Positions 1 through 12,300 of a stretch of 64,000 nt of DNA are shown here, piece by piece; position 1 is the stretch's first letter, and each line of letters starts with the position of its first letter. The stretch comes from Tribonema minus (Eukaryota > Sar > Xanthophyceae > Tribonematales > Tribonemataceae): the NCBI GenBank assembly GCA_017506865.1, contig JAFCMP010000542.1:496001-560000 (forward strand). Reading direction: 5' to 3'. The position numbers and the translations under genes are program-made. The notes below the pieces were generated by a model. It was given only the letters and a program-made list of their open reading frames with translations, ran no database searches and was not told the DNA's origin.

Positions 1-280
1 AGTGCATGCAGGCACACACACTTTCATTTAGAGTGGCCAAGGACGACACAGCTGTGCCTAACATGCTGGTCAGGCAAACTGGTGACTCGAGAGCTGGTAT
101 GCACTGCCACAATTCACCATGCAGCGTTAAAGACAGTTAACAATTGTCTTCAAGCAGCATGTTGCACATTGGCTCAAGCTGAGCATCTGCGCGCTGATCC
201 CGCTGCCAGTCACCAGGCGTCATGACGCCCAGTTAGGGATGCTCAGCGAAGCACTCCCGCGCACCCGCCTCAGCGTCTGC
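1..280 (-). repeat. Dispersed repeat copy 1, probable gypsy-type pol scrap
   Basis: This segment is closely similar, with small indels, to 36971-37236. Read on the minus strand, both encode a short peptide containing MTPGDWQR followed by RADAQLEPMCNM. That pattern recalls the linker between RNase H and integrase in Ty3/gypsy polyproteins; this assignment is inference. Copy 1 carries an in-frame stop (TAA) where copy 2 has a glutamine codon, so copy 1 is dead. It may extend left of the window. Confidence 0.45.
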
Positions 281-2110
281 CGCCTCACCAAGCAAGGCAG
301 TTCACGTCTTCAATGAATCATACAATTTATGCTGACTTTGGCATGCAGCGCTGCAAACATTCTTCGTGCAGTAAAACATCCCTCTGTTTGCTGACATGTG
401 CCACATGTAACTATAAACACGCTTGTGCAGGTAATGAACCACATTTCTAGGTGCTACATAGAAGCAAGCGTACGGGAGGGTGCAGCGCAAGGCATGTGCA
501 CTTACATTGTAGCTGCACCTGCATCATATTCTGCACTATGGATGTTTGCATCTTCGCCAACTGGTCCTATACAAACGTCTCACAAACATTCATGTTGGCA
601 ACTGAACTCCAGAGGCAATTGATCTCGCCTGTTGCGCACAAAGTATACCATTGTCTTGTTGCAGTCACATGACAAGTACTCTTGTTTGCACGCTATGCGC
701 AGCCTCTTGCTGCTGCAGAGCATGACCGAAAACGTGCAATTCTGGTGTATGAGGGTCAAAGGGGCTCATATCATCTACCACCATCACCATCTAGCTTTGG
801 TGCAGGCACAGCAGTCAAGAGTTATGGTGCTTCAAATGCATGTGAAAATTTATGCTAGGGTTGCGCGCTTCGCGCAAACCCTAAGTTTAATTTGTAGAAA
901 ATTCGCCAGGAGTCGTGATAACCCTGGAAACATCCTGCCTTTTCTATCAATCTCAGATCCTACTAGGTGCTGTAGTCAGAGGCCCAGAAGCAGCAGCAGC
1001 AGCAGGAGGAACCGGTGAGGGAGGGCGATCAATCTGCCTCTACAGCGTGTAGGCTTGTTCACAATCAGGTGAGCACCTCGGCGCTTGCAGCAGCACATTT
1101 GTTCTTGTGGAGACATGTCTGTAGAGGTGCAGCGCAGGCGCGCTAGCCTGCTGCGCTGCTGCTGCTGCTGCTACTGCTGCTGCTGCTGCTATTTGGAAGC
1201 GCTAAGGCATCGTTGTCAGAGAGAGCGACGCATTTTTTGAAACACAATATGTACTGATATCCCTCTGAGTTGCATAGCAGCTTGTAGTGCTTTGCGATAT
1301 TTTGTCATGTTATTGAGCGTTAGGCCCCCAGCTTCTTGGTCTCTGACCAGCATATCAAGTTGAACGCAAACTGAGTGTTGGAACCATATCCAGCCACTCT
1401 ACCCCAGGGCCTGCACTACTACTAGACATACAGATCGACACTTTACAAATTCCAGGGACCCATAAGCACTCCTATCAATTAGCTAGCACATTCTTGTTGC
1501 TATTTTGGCTGGCAGTTCGTACGTGCCGCCAAAGTCATACATTGGCTTTTACCTCCTTCAATCCACAGCTAGCCTGAGGCTGGTAATGCATTTGCCGTAA
1601 ACTTGTTAGCCCCATCTTAAAGTTGCAATGGATGCGATGCCATGCTATGTATACCTGCTGGTGGTGGTCACCGCCACCTGTTGCTGCCAAATGCACTGGT
1701 GGCCGGGACTCCAGAAGCAGCAGCAGCAGCAGCTGTTCACCCGCACATGTCCGTCATGCAATGCTGCCCCAGACCGTTTGCACCATGTCGGTGGACCCGC
1801 AGGTACCAGCTTAGTGGCCAGAGCCTTGCAGTGGTGTGTTGGGCCTGTGTCTGCTGCAGCAGCTGCTGCTGCGCACGGCATATGATAGAACACCAAGGCT
1901 TTGTACAGCTCTAGGCTAGTGCTTTGCAAGGTCAGCAATGGCTTCACAAGCTTTCGCTTCTCTCCGCTAACGAGGAGTCGTTGCTGTTGGCAAAATCGGC
2001 CCGCCGTCAAACAGCATTCGCTTTCCATATATTATCGAACCTGATGACAGATTGAGTGAGTACCACACCAACACCAGCACTGCCGCGTGTTGACAGACGC
2101 GGCGGCTGCC

Positions 2111-2152
<42 letters not shown>

Positions 2153-2483
2153 CTAGTCAGAAGGCAGTCAGGGGGGCTGACAAAGTCGTATTCTTCGTGC
2201 ATTCTTGTGCACGCCTGCTTCAACACAAAGGCTTGATTGATTTTAGGTCCGGATTGTTCAGATATCCCTTACTGACAGTATCTAACATCCTGTCCGGCAG
2301 GCCCAAATAGCGATAAGACAGTGATGTATTTTCTGGGCTTTGGGCATGCATCGTACATCAAATTGAATGGGAAATAAGTTACAATTAATGGTGTTTAGCC
2401 ACATGTGCACCCTTCCGGACAGCATGCCACAAACTGTGCATACTGCACATGTGGGACTGTAACTCCTTTTGCTGCTGCTATAG

Positions 2484-2519
<36 letters not shown>

Positions 2520-2903
2520 GGGTGAACTTCAAGCTACTACAGTGTAATAGGCGTTTATGCAACGCTGCTGCTCAGTTGCTGCTGTTGTGACGGCCTCTGC
2601 TGCACCTGCTGGTGTGCTGCTGTGCCCGCAGCTTCGCAACTTGAGGCTTCGCCCTCTACCGTTCGTCAGTCAATGAGAGCTCGCCACTTTTGGCATCTTC
2701 AGAGAGTGAACATGTCATGTCCCGCGATTCCTGGAGTACACACGGGTCATGATGTTGCTACTGCCATTTTGAGCAATAAACATACTGCAATCAGTACAAT
2801 CAATGATTGTGAAGAGCGGCATCAAAATTTAGCGACCCTGAAGCAACCATCCTCACGCTGACACTCTCGATGCTTTTGCTGCAGTGTTGCGCGCGGCAGA
2901 GTC
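281..2903. other. Non-coding stretch with CAG/GCA tracts
   Basis: No recognisable gene was found. Open frames here come from triplet tracts (around 970-1005, 1153-1192, 1711-1733, 2112-2150 and 2483-2518) and have no domain content on either strand. It precedes the first exon of the beta-helix gene and may contain its promoter, but no motif could be assigned. Confidence 0.5.
2112..2150. repeat. (CAG)13 microsatellite
   Basis: Thirteen uninterrupted CAG units. It is one of many triplet tracts in this window and lies outside any supported exon. Confidence 0.9.
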
Positions 2904-3393
2904 ATGCCAGTGGCAACTAAAGGCAGCGGCCGCGCGTGGAGTCGTCTCCGCACATGGTGTCATGTTGGCAGTGTGCTGCTGGCACACCTGGGGGGCGGCG
3001 CTGGTGCACCCGCAGCATGCAGGCGTGTTGAGGGAGTCTTCAAGTTGGTCGTTGATGACAGAGCGTCGTATGCTACTCTGGTACATGCCGCTGCATGCCA
3101 GGGCTCCAACATCACTGTGCAGTGGCACGGACCAGTCACTGTTGACAAGCCCATCATTGTTGCCGAAAACACCCCTCTGGAGATTGTGGGTGCAGCCGGT
3201 GCTGCCATTGACGGCCACTCTTCAACGCGCCTCCTCCGGGTGAATGTCGGGGCGACTGTACTTTTTCGAAATATGACTCTCATGCATGGGCGCACAGATG
3301 CATCCGATACGCAGGCCAAAGGTGGCGGAGCTGCGTTTGTCGCAAGTGGAGGGTCGCTGACTGCTGTCTCAAGCAGGTTCCTGTCCAATACAG
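2904..3393 (+). CDS. Beta-helix gene, first exon (leader and N-terminal coil)
   Basis: The ATG at 2904 opens 163 codons plus one base. A short basic stretch is followed by a hydrophobic segment (residues about 15-30) and small residues, which fits a signal peptide. The rest alternates beta-type segments with the motif NITVQWHGPVTVDKPI, an IDGHSSTR turn and a first GGGAAF coil, ending FLSNTG at a GTACAT donor in phase 1. The same N-terminal pattern (a hydrophobic strand, then a G-rich turn, then FRNMTL) is common in Pmp-like and pectate-lyase-fold proteins. An ATG at 2884 opens another frame that lacks these motifs, so 2904 is preferred. A decayed copy of this exon is at about 17160-17350. Confidence 0.65.
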
Positions 3394-6300
3394 GTACATC
3401 GTGCTGGCATTGCTGAAGCAGACCGACGCAAAAGAATCATGCCCGCAATTGTATAGGTCGATGGGCCACAACATGCTACTCTTACACCAATCACGGCAAT
3501 GGTCTGCTGGTTAGTGATGGATGCTCAGACTCATGATGTAAGGCCGCATAACATCAATGCAAGCGCCGTGCCACTCGCAGCTAGCCTGTCTTGTTCATAT
3601 ACTTTGTAGTTGTAGAGTACACCGGAGCTGCTGGTCCCCTCTACATCAGCTGTATCTGGTGGTGCGGTGAATGAAGATACACTGGCAGCATGCAGCAAGA
3701 AGAATTCAGTTTTTTGATGATGTAGCGGTCCAACAGTATCTTCATGATGCATGTCACCAAACGTGGATTCCAAGCGCAAGTCGATATGTTGATGCTGTAG
3801 TTATGCACCATTTTCGCAATGATGAGTGCCGCTGAACTCAGGCGAGCCGCTGAACTCAGGCGAGGCTGCAGCAGCTGTTGCGTCTGCTTTTGTCGTATTG
3901 CCACTGCCATCGCATCATGATCATGCCTACTGTGTGTCAGCGGCGTGCTGTCCTCAGTGTGCCAGACGCCAGCAAGTTGAACAGTATTCCTCAGCATGTT
4001 GTTTCGGCGACGTGATCATTCCTGACGCTCTATGCTCCACCTCACTGCTGGTTCTTGCTCTTGAGCAGCTGAAGTCAACACCAACTTTGACACTACCGCA
4101 CCACCTGGCAGTGTCCTTGGTGGTGCCGTATACCAGGACCCCGGCGGGATATTTAACTGCACTGGCTGTGTGTTTGAGGGAAACACAGGTCAGAGTTTCA
4201 TGATGCCAAAATGGATGCCTCTTAACTGTGTTATGATTGAACCCCTGAGGAGTGCTTTCTAGGTGTAAATACTGTGTTTTCCTGTCCACGGTTAAAGCAA
4301 TGTGTGTTCAATACATCAGGATTAAGTCTGCGAATCCGGTTGCCGAAACCTGTGTTGTGAGCAGCATCATGGGCTTTATCAATGACATCGTTAAATACTG
4401 TACACGTCCTACTACAATAGTGACTGTCGTAAGTTCCCAAAAAACGGTCCCACCATGCAAGTGACCCATGGGCGTTTTTCCTGAAGCAAAATGGGCAGCA
4501 TCGCCACTCCCACTGCAGGCACCCCTTGGGGGGCATTCCGCCATCCCTGCCTCAGATTCTGAACTTGCTGAGAATGATCGCACAGCAGCTGCAGCTCCCA
4601 TAAGTGATGCTCACAGGGTAAGCGGTGTAACTTCAGGATTTTCGTTCCTGAGATCTTGTATGGGAGCTCTGCGAGATTGCAACGCCGGCGGCACCGCCCA
4701 GGTTAGGCGGAACTATCGGAACCCTTGAGTGCTTTTTGTGTGTGGACTGCCAAGCACATCGGCAAGGCTGGCTTCAGGACAGTGCGAGCATGAGGTAAAG
4801 GCTAGAACCCAGACACTACTAACATTTTACAGTAGTCTTGCGATATAATGCCGGCGGATATAATGCTGCTTCGGATATAATGCCGGTCATTTTGGGTGAA
4901 CGCACCAAAAAGTGAAAGTGTTGGAACGCGCTGTAAAGCTGTTTGCACTGGGTTGCGGGTTATTTGGGCAGTTAAGTGCCACTTCGATATAATGCCGCTT
5001 CGGATATAATGCCGTTTTTTTCTGGAGGGAACCGACCCAGCATTATATTGCGAGTGCACTGTACCGCCACAGACCTGCGCTCAGCAGCAGCAGCAGCAGC
5101 AGCAGCGCTGTGCAGCAGGCATGAGCTTAACGCAGCAGCAAAGTTCTCACGCAGTATGTGCTCAGCAGCAGCAGCAGCAGCCAGCACCCACCGGCTCTTG
5201 CTCAGCAGGCTGCTGCTGTTCTGCTTTCATGTCGGTGCTGCTGCTGCTGCTCTGCTGCGCAAAATGCCACCTCACATGACTCAGTGAGCGCTTGTAAGCT
5301 GCTGAGCAGCTGTGCTTGCTCCTGAGCACAGCTCTTGCTGCTGTGGCGGCTGCTACTGGCTTTTGAACATGCACAAGTGCCAACTTGGATCATGTTTGCG
5401 CCAAAGCAGCTACTGAAACCCCTTGCAGAGCACCTTGAGACCTGAGGCGGGGCCGGTGGCTGCTGCCAGGGTCGACAGGTTCCGACGGTTCCGACGTGGT
5501 CCTTGTGCCACATTTTGGCTCCAACGTCGGTGAATAGGTTTCATTACGCACTGCACTCTGATGCTAGATGATGGCTCAGGAGGTGGCGATTCCCGGATGG
5601 CAAAGATACCACGATTTGCTGCAGTTGCAGGAGCCTTGGCGACGCCGCCGCCCTCGTCGGAAGTGTGTGCCGTTGCCGCCACAAGTACAGTGCCTGCTGC
5701 TTCTGCTTCATAGACGACCGGAGCACTATTATATGCAAAGTTCAGATAGGCAGACCCCAGCACAGCAGCACAGCAGTACAACAGTAGCTGCTGCAGCACG
5801 AACACCATAAACACAACCACTGCTAGCAGCACAGCAGCAGCAGCGGCGGCCGTGACAAGAGGATCTGCTGACCATAGGCGTGCTTGAAGGACTGCAGATC
5901 CATCATCCTCTGGTATATTCATTACGTACCGTTCATGTGAGTTATGAGGTACCCACTGCTGCAGGTTGATGTTCAGCACTGCGACCGCACTCACTTTCCA
6001 CGTAGACTTCATATCCAAACAGTTTCGTCCATGTGCCTAGCACTTCTGCTGTTCAAGTTGGTCGCCTTTACACCAGCTGCATCTGATGCGGATTCAGTTT
6101 GGAATTGATGAGAGATGCGTGATGCCAAGACTGTATGCCAAGAGCGAGTCATTGTGTCTATGCTATAGCTGTCCACTAACTCACTGTCGTTGCGTGTTGC
6201 ATTCTCTCATTGAAAGCTTTCTACGGTGGTGCCATCTGCAGCTACGGCAATGCTTCGCTCACGTACTGCAACTTCACGTCAAACTCAGGTGAGACTGCAG

Positions 6301-9300
6301 CTCCGCGCGTTTGCACTTTGTTCCATTGCCACCGTCATCACATGCTGACCCACCCTCCTGTGGGGCGCCAGCAGGTTGCATTTGCCGTCAAGTCAATTGA
6401 CCCGTGAGCATGCTCAAGGTACTGCAGATCCGTCATCCTCAGGGACATACTTAGGAATACGATACATTTAAAGTATGGGGTGCACATGTTGTTTGCATAT
6501 GAATGCTCAGCAGTCACTTTCACATCAGTGTTGCATACAAACTGTTTCATTTATGTGCTTGATACTCCTACTGTTGGTATGCGCTGCACCAGCTGCATTT
6601 TATTTGAAAAATGCAGTTTGGCATCCATGAGAAATGTGTGACGTTCGTAAGTCAGGCCTGCATCCCAACAGCGTGTCATCATGTCACTGTCGACCATCGC
6701 ATGAATGTTGCATGGTGCATCCCAACATCGAAAGGTCCGTTCGGTGGTGCCAGTGACAATGATGGCGCCGCTTTGTTCACGTCCTGCATCTTCACGCCGA
6801 ACTCTGGTGAGGCTGCAGCTCTGGTTGCGTCTGCTTACTTCCCATGCCGCTGCCATCACACCACGATCCACTGTTATGTGGGGCGGTAGCGTGCAGTCCT
6901 TGTTAAGGCATACGCTCATCAGCATAGACCATTGATAGATACTGCCCATCAAATATCGGTGATTTATTTGTTGTTGGGGTGATTGGGCACCCCAAAACAG
7001 GGGCGGCTTCCCTGCTAAGTGTGCACAAGCTCTTTAGCTCAGTGGTGAAGCACAATCATCACAGTTGGTTCCGGTACAAACGGCGCAGTGTCGAATCCCG
7101 CGTGAGGCATATGTGCAAATTTCTTTCTGTGCGCCCAGATGAAGTAGAAAAGTTTCTGTGATGACCCCGAAGTAGGTGCCTCAAACACCGAACTGCCCGT
7201 TTGAGCAGAGTCGCACGCGTATGAGCCCCTTGGTGTTCGGCCACAAGAGTGACCCGAGGGACTACACCAAGGTAAGGGGGGTGGGGGGGGGGGGTGATAA
7301 TCGGGCACCCCAGAAGAGGGGCGGCGACAGAGGGGCGGCGACCCTGCTAAGTGTGCACAAGCTCTTCAGCTCAGTAGGAGAGCACAATCACCATATATGG
7401 CACACACTCAGCCACAGCGACCCTCGGTATTTATGTGGCAAAACAGCCATGCCTGATACACTGTGTTTCACCCGCTGCTTGTGCGTGCCTCTTCAGCTAA
7501 ATCACAAGGTGGTGCCATTATCCAGGCACCCGGCGGGGTCCTGGACTGCACCGACTGCGTATTTGCCAAGAATGCAGGTCAGGGGTGTCAACATTGTCAA
7601 TATGGCCCACCATCGGTCACTTCGTCAGCATCGCTTTGAAAGCGTAACTGATTACTACCTGTCCATATCCTTGCATCCCTGGTCAAGTGCCTGCTAGTAG
7701 AACAAGGTGTGTATGCGAAGACGCATCCTCGAGTCTGCGCAGTTTTTCTGGGGCCATTCCTGTCTAACTACCCGGTGCTGCACAAAAAATTGTCATGCAT
7801 ATCCTCCTGCACCTGACAATGTTGTAATCCACTGAGGTTTGGCGGTCAGTGTGCCCTGAATATGAACAATGCAATAGTTCGCATGTTAACAAGTTTCTGG
7901 TCGGTGTGGGTGTCTTGCATGATTCCCCGGTGGAAGTTGCAAGCATTCAAGACACAGAGAGTGATCACACCAATGGTGACAAAGACCAGCTGTTCCGTAT
8001 ACTACAAGTACTACTTCGTTGGAGTTCATCACAAACCATGATTTCGACGGCTCATTGCACCATCAAGATGGGCAAGTTAGTGCACATTGCACTGAGCAGG
8101 ATGGAAGACTACCTCTCAAATTGTTGATTCAGCATTTCAAACCTTCAAGTTGACGGAAAGGGAGTGCTCTGGCTGCAATTTAACTTGAATCTCCAAAAAT
8201 GTATTGTTGATGGCTATTGCGCGCCGGCTCGAGCGACGCAGGGGGTTTACACCTTAGCACACAGCCACTGGGTTTATCGGAGCCCATGGCAAGCTTTCTG
8301 GCCATTGCAATATTCCCAGTAACGTGTTTGTGCCGGTACACACCGTGCTGAACACACTGTGTGCTGCTTTTGACACCGCCAGCACCATATCCGGGAGCCG
8401 CTGCTGACGGCAACCGGCGAGCAGCGATTGTACTTGCATTTGAACATAGTGCACATTTGCGCGCCAGCTCAATCAGAGCGCAGTGTGCACCTACCCGCTA
8501 TGGTGCTCATGCTCTGGTGCAGCAGCAGTAGACCGACTCTGACATGGCCATCTGACCACGCGCTATGTGCCATGCGCTGTCAGCTGCTGCTGCAAGGGAT
8601 TCTCCATGTATCTGGTGCAGCAGTTTGTGCCGCGCCAATCCTTTGCGCTAGTACTGCCTCCTTCTGCTGCTGCTTTTGCTGCTACTTGCAGTTGCGAAGG
8701 GGTCAGTTTTCTATGTACAAAAAAGTCGGGCAGATGATGCTCAGAATTCGGGGAAAAAAACATGAACTTTGACACACGATAACTTTGCAGCGTCGCAATC
8801 AAAATCGGCGCAGACCATATCAGCATTTAGCTCTGCTTCTTGTGTTCAGCTTTAATCAGATGATAAACGCAAAGAAAGACGCTCATTGTGGTGCATCTTG
8901 AAATTTCCCAAACGGTTTGTAAATAAACTCCAAAGAGAAAGTATGTATGGACTTGTATTTATAAAGGCCCATGGCAGGCCGGGTTGCCTATGAATCGAAA
9001 AGCTTGCGTCAATGCAGCAGCTTAGTCTGCGCTGTGCCCTAGGAGCTTGGATACCGGCGCTGCAACACAGCCCAGCATTCGCGCTCCGCGTGTGTACGCC
9101 ATGACGCGCTCCGCCAACTCCCGCGCCAGCGATATGCTCAGCTCAATGAGGATCTGACGCTTAGCTAACCCGGCCTTGCGTAACACATCTGCCTCCCCCC
9201 CCCCTGAGCACAGTGCTGAATGCATTGCCAACTCCTTGACAAAATGTCTTGTCTGCTTGCCCAGCCGTCAGTACGCCTCCTGCACGAATGGCACAAAAGC

Positions 9301-12300
9301 CCCAAGACGACGTCAAGGTGCCGGTGTGGTGCTTGACCTTCGCGTCCTCCCCCGCCCCAGCAGCATAGCCGTCCGTGTTCGAGGCAATTGTTTTGCCTGT
9401 CAGGTACGAGCTCGCTGTGGGCGCGCGCACACTTGTGTCTAGCACTATTCCCTTGTTACGGTATGCACTGCTAAAGTGCAGACACCCTGGGTCAATGACT
9501 GTGTCCGCCCGATACCACGGTTCCTTGAAGACGCTAGCATCCTCATTGCGGACAATAGAGACATGGTGCTGTCTCAAGATGCGCTGCAGGCACCGCTTTT
9601 GGGCAGTGTGTGTCGCGTTGTGCCCCCGTATGTGCTGGCTGGGGCAGCTGATCGCATGCGTGGAGGTGGGGCTCACGTCACTGCACCGCCATGGGCACAC
9701 TTCGCCCTGTATGCCCCACCCGTCTATGAAGATCGCAACCAAAATCATTGTGGCTGCTGCCATCCTACACATGAGCGCCGCACCCGGGCGGTCATTGGCA
9801 GTGGGTGGCACGCTCATCCACGCCATTGCCCCGGACGCACGCTGGCTGCGCAGCTGTGCCAGGACCCGCGCGCTAGCCTGTTGGCGGCGGCGGCTGGTGT
9901 CGCGCGAGTCACCAATAGGTGCAGCCTGCGTCAGCTTGCCCCCGGCACCAGCCGAGGCAGCCTCTAGGTCCTTCACCAGGCAATCCTCGTATTGGCGTCG
10001 AAGAACATTTGAAAGGCCGGCCTGTAGTCCGTGCGTGAAGTGACCGCGCCGGCGGCGGGGCACTATCTTCCTGCAGATCTCGTCAGCATAGGCCTCCCAG
10101 TCGTCGTCGTCGTCCTCCTGCCCGCCGCTGCAGTTGCTTTCTTCCGCGCTAGTTTGTGTTTTAGCGGGCGTGGAAGAGGCAGCCGCGGCAGCAGCTTGAG
10201 GGCCAGGTACGGTCGCCGCCGCAGCGGCCGCCTCGGCGCCAGGCGCAATGCCGTGTGTGTGTGGGGCTGGGCCAGGCACAGTGGTCACCGTCTCCGTGAC
10301 GGCAGTTGCGGCGTAGATCGCTTGCACCGCAGTGGGGAGCGTCGACGCTGCGGCCGTCGTATCTGCTGCCCACCGTAGCAACGATGCTGGGAGCTGCTCG
10401 GCCACAGCTGTGCGTAATTTTTCGCTGCCATCAGCTGTCAGCGCTCGCTTACTAATAGTAGAGCGCCGCACGGCCTCGATGATTAACGGCAGTCCCTGGT
10501 CCTCGCGTATTGCGCTTGAGTGCTGCTTGAACCAGGTGACTGCGCCGTGTTCGTCAGTACCGAGCCTCAGGGCCCCTGCTGCCACAGTGGCATGAATTAT
10601 TGCAGGCCGCAGTGTTGTGCATGCCTGGGCCGTGTATGCGGCTGGTGCCAGTAGCCCCAAAAGCGGCATGCCCAGACCGCCTCGTCGCTCCGGCAACCGT
10701 GATGCCCGCAGCGGCACTGCGATGTCCGTGAGTTCTGGCGGGCCCAAGCGCGGCAATACCAGCACGCTGCCACTGCTGGCTTCCTCATTGTCACCAGCAG
10801 TGCAGGCGGCCAGCAGGTGTGACTTCATGGCTGCCGCGGTAGCGCAGCCGTGCAGGTGCAGCATGCGTTCGAGCGTCCATGCACAGAACCCGTCAAACGC
10901 GTGCAACCATGTCTCACTCAAAGCCGTGTCAACGACCCGAGCTAAGAAGCCCATGCGCTTCGTCAGTGACCTGCGCAGAATGAACTGTGCTGCCTGTAGG
11001 TGATGCCGCGCCATTCCAGCCAGCTGCCACGACAGTCGCCATGTCCCTGCGTCAACAAGATGCTTGCTCATGGCAGCATGCACATAGGCTGGGTGCCCTA
11101 CCGGTACCCCGACCGATGTAAAGCCCTGACTGGACTCTGGCATGGTGGCGTCCACAAACGGTATGTCAAGGGCGCGCAGGCGTGCTCTGGCCGCTTCATC
11201 AAACACTGTGCCGCGCATGGCGATGGCCAGCGACTTGTCCGGTCGAACGCGTAAGCCCCCTGCCGCCAGCCGGCGGATCACCTCTGCCACCCCAGCGGCC
11301 GCTGCATCGTCGAAATAGGCAGCTTGCAGCACGTTGAGGTCATCCAGGAAAGCGCAGTGCGGGGCTGGCGGTTCCGCTGTGCTGTGGCCGTAGGCCGGCA
11401 TACTGCCGGGCGTCGCATTCACTCCATCAGGGTAGAAGAGTAGGAAGGCCGCTGTCACTGCAAACCATAGCGGCCCCAGGGGGTCCCCTTGCTGGCACCC
11501 TAGGTGGGAGCAGATAATGCGAGCTTCGCCGTTCACCTCCACTCGCATCTTTGGGGCAGTGTCACCACAGTATACGGACTCAATTTGAAAGTGCGGGAGC
11601 AGCTCCGGACAGAAGAGCATAAGCCCCCGCACAATGGCAGCGTGATCCACGCTGTTAAATGCGTTCTCACAGTCCAGCTGGATTGTGGTGCCATACAGCT
11701 CGTGCCACACGCGCGCGCGCGCTGCCACATGCTCGACGCCAGACCGGTATCCTAAGCCAAACTGCGACATGGAGACCAGCAGCCCCGATATCTCGCCCTT
11801 GACGCTCCGTGCCGCTGTGGACCCGAGGAGTCTGCGCCAGACACTGGAGCAGGCGATCGGGCGCCGCTTCTGTCCTATGCCTGAGAGGGCTGCGGCGCGG
11901 AGAAGCCGTTGCGATTGCTCCGGCAGCAGTTCAGGCTCAACAAGCAGCGTCGTGAACACCTTGGCCAGGTGATGGGCGAATGCCGGTTCCATCACATCTG
12001 ATTCTGAATCACCAGCCAGTCATGCATGGCAAGGCACTGTCCACAGAGCGGGTGGCTGCTTTCACTGGTGCACCAGGCCCAGCGGCCATCAAGAGGTGTT
12101 CATAGCGTAGGCCGTCCAGCCCTCCTGCCTACATGCATAGTCCTCCTGCAGTTAGTCCCCTCTCCACCAGCTCATTTGGTGCCGTGGCTGAGGATGCAAT
12201 TGAGGATTATGAATATTGTGTCATACAAGACCTGAATCCCAGGATTGAGGAACTTTTGATGCTGTAGTTGCCCACTACCTGTTCACATCGAGATAACCTT

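Noticed and set aside
5410-6018. 202-codon minus-strand frame with a hydrophobic helix
   Set aside because: Its start lies in intron sequence that recurs elsewhere in the beta-helix array (for example at 14040-14220), and the hydrophobic part is a translated CAG/GCN tract.
7017-7105. Candidate tRNA gene
   Set aside because: The A-box and B-box-like sequences are present, but no acceptor stem or T-arm can be folded; listed as a tRNA-like repeat instead.
9375-10043. 222-codon plus frame (and its copy at 24510-25226)
   Set aside because: Antisense of the R2-like endonuclease region. It is conserved only because both copies are the same element.
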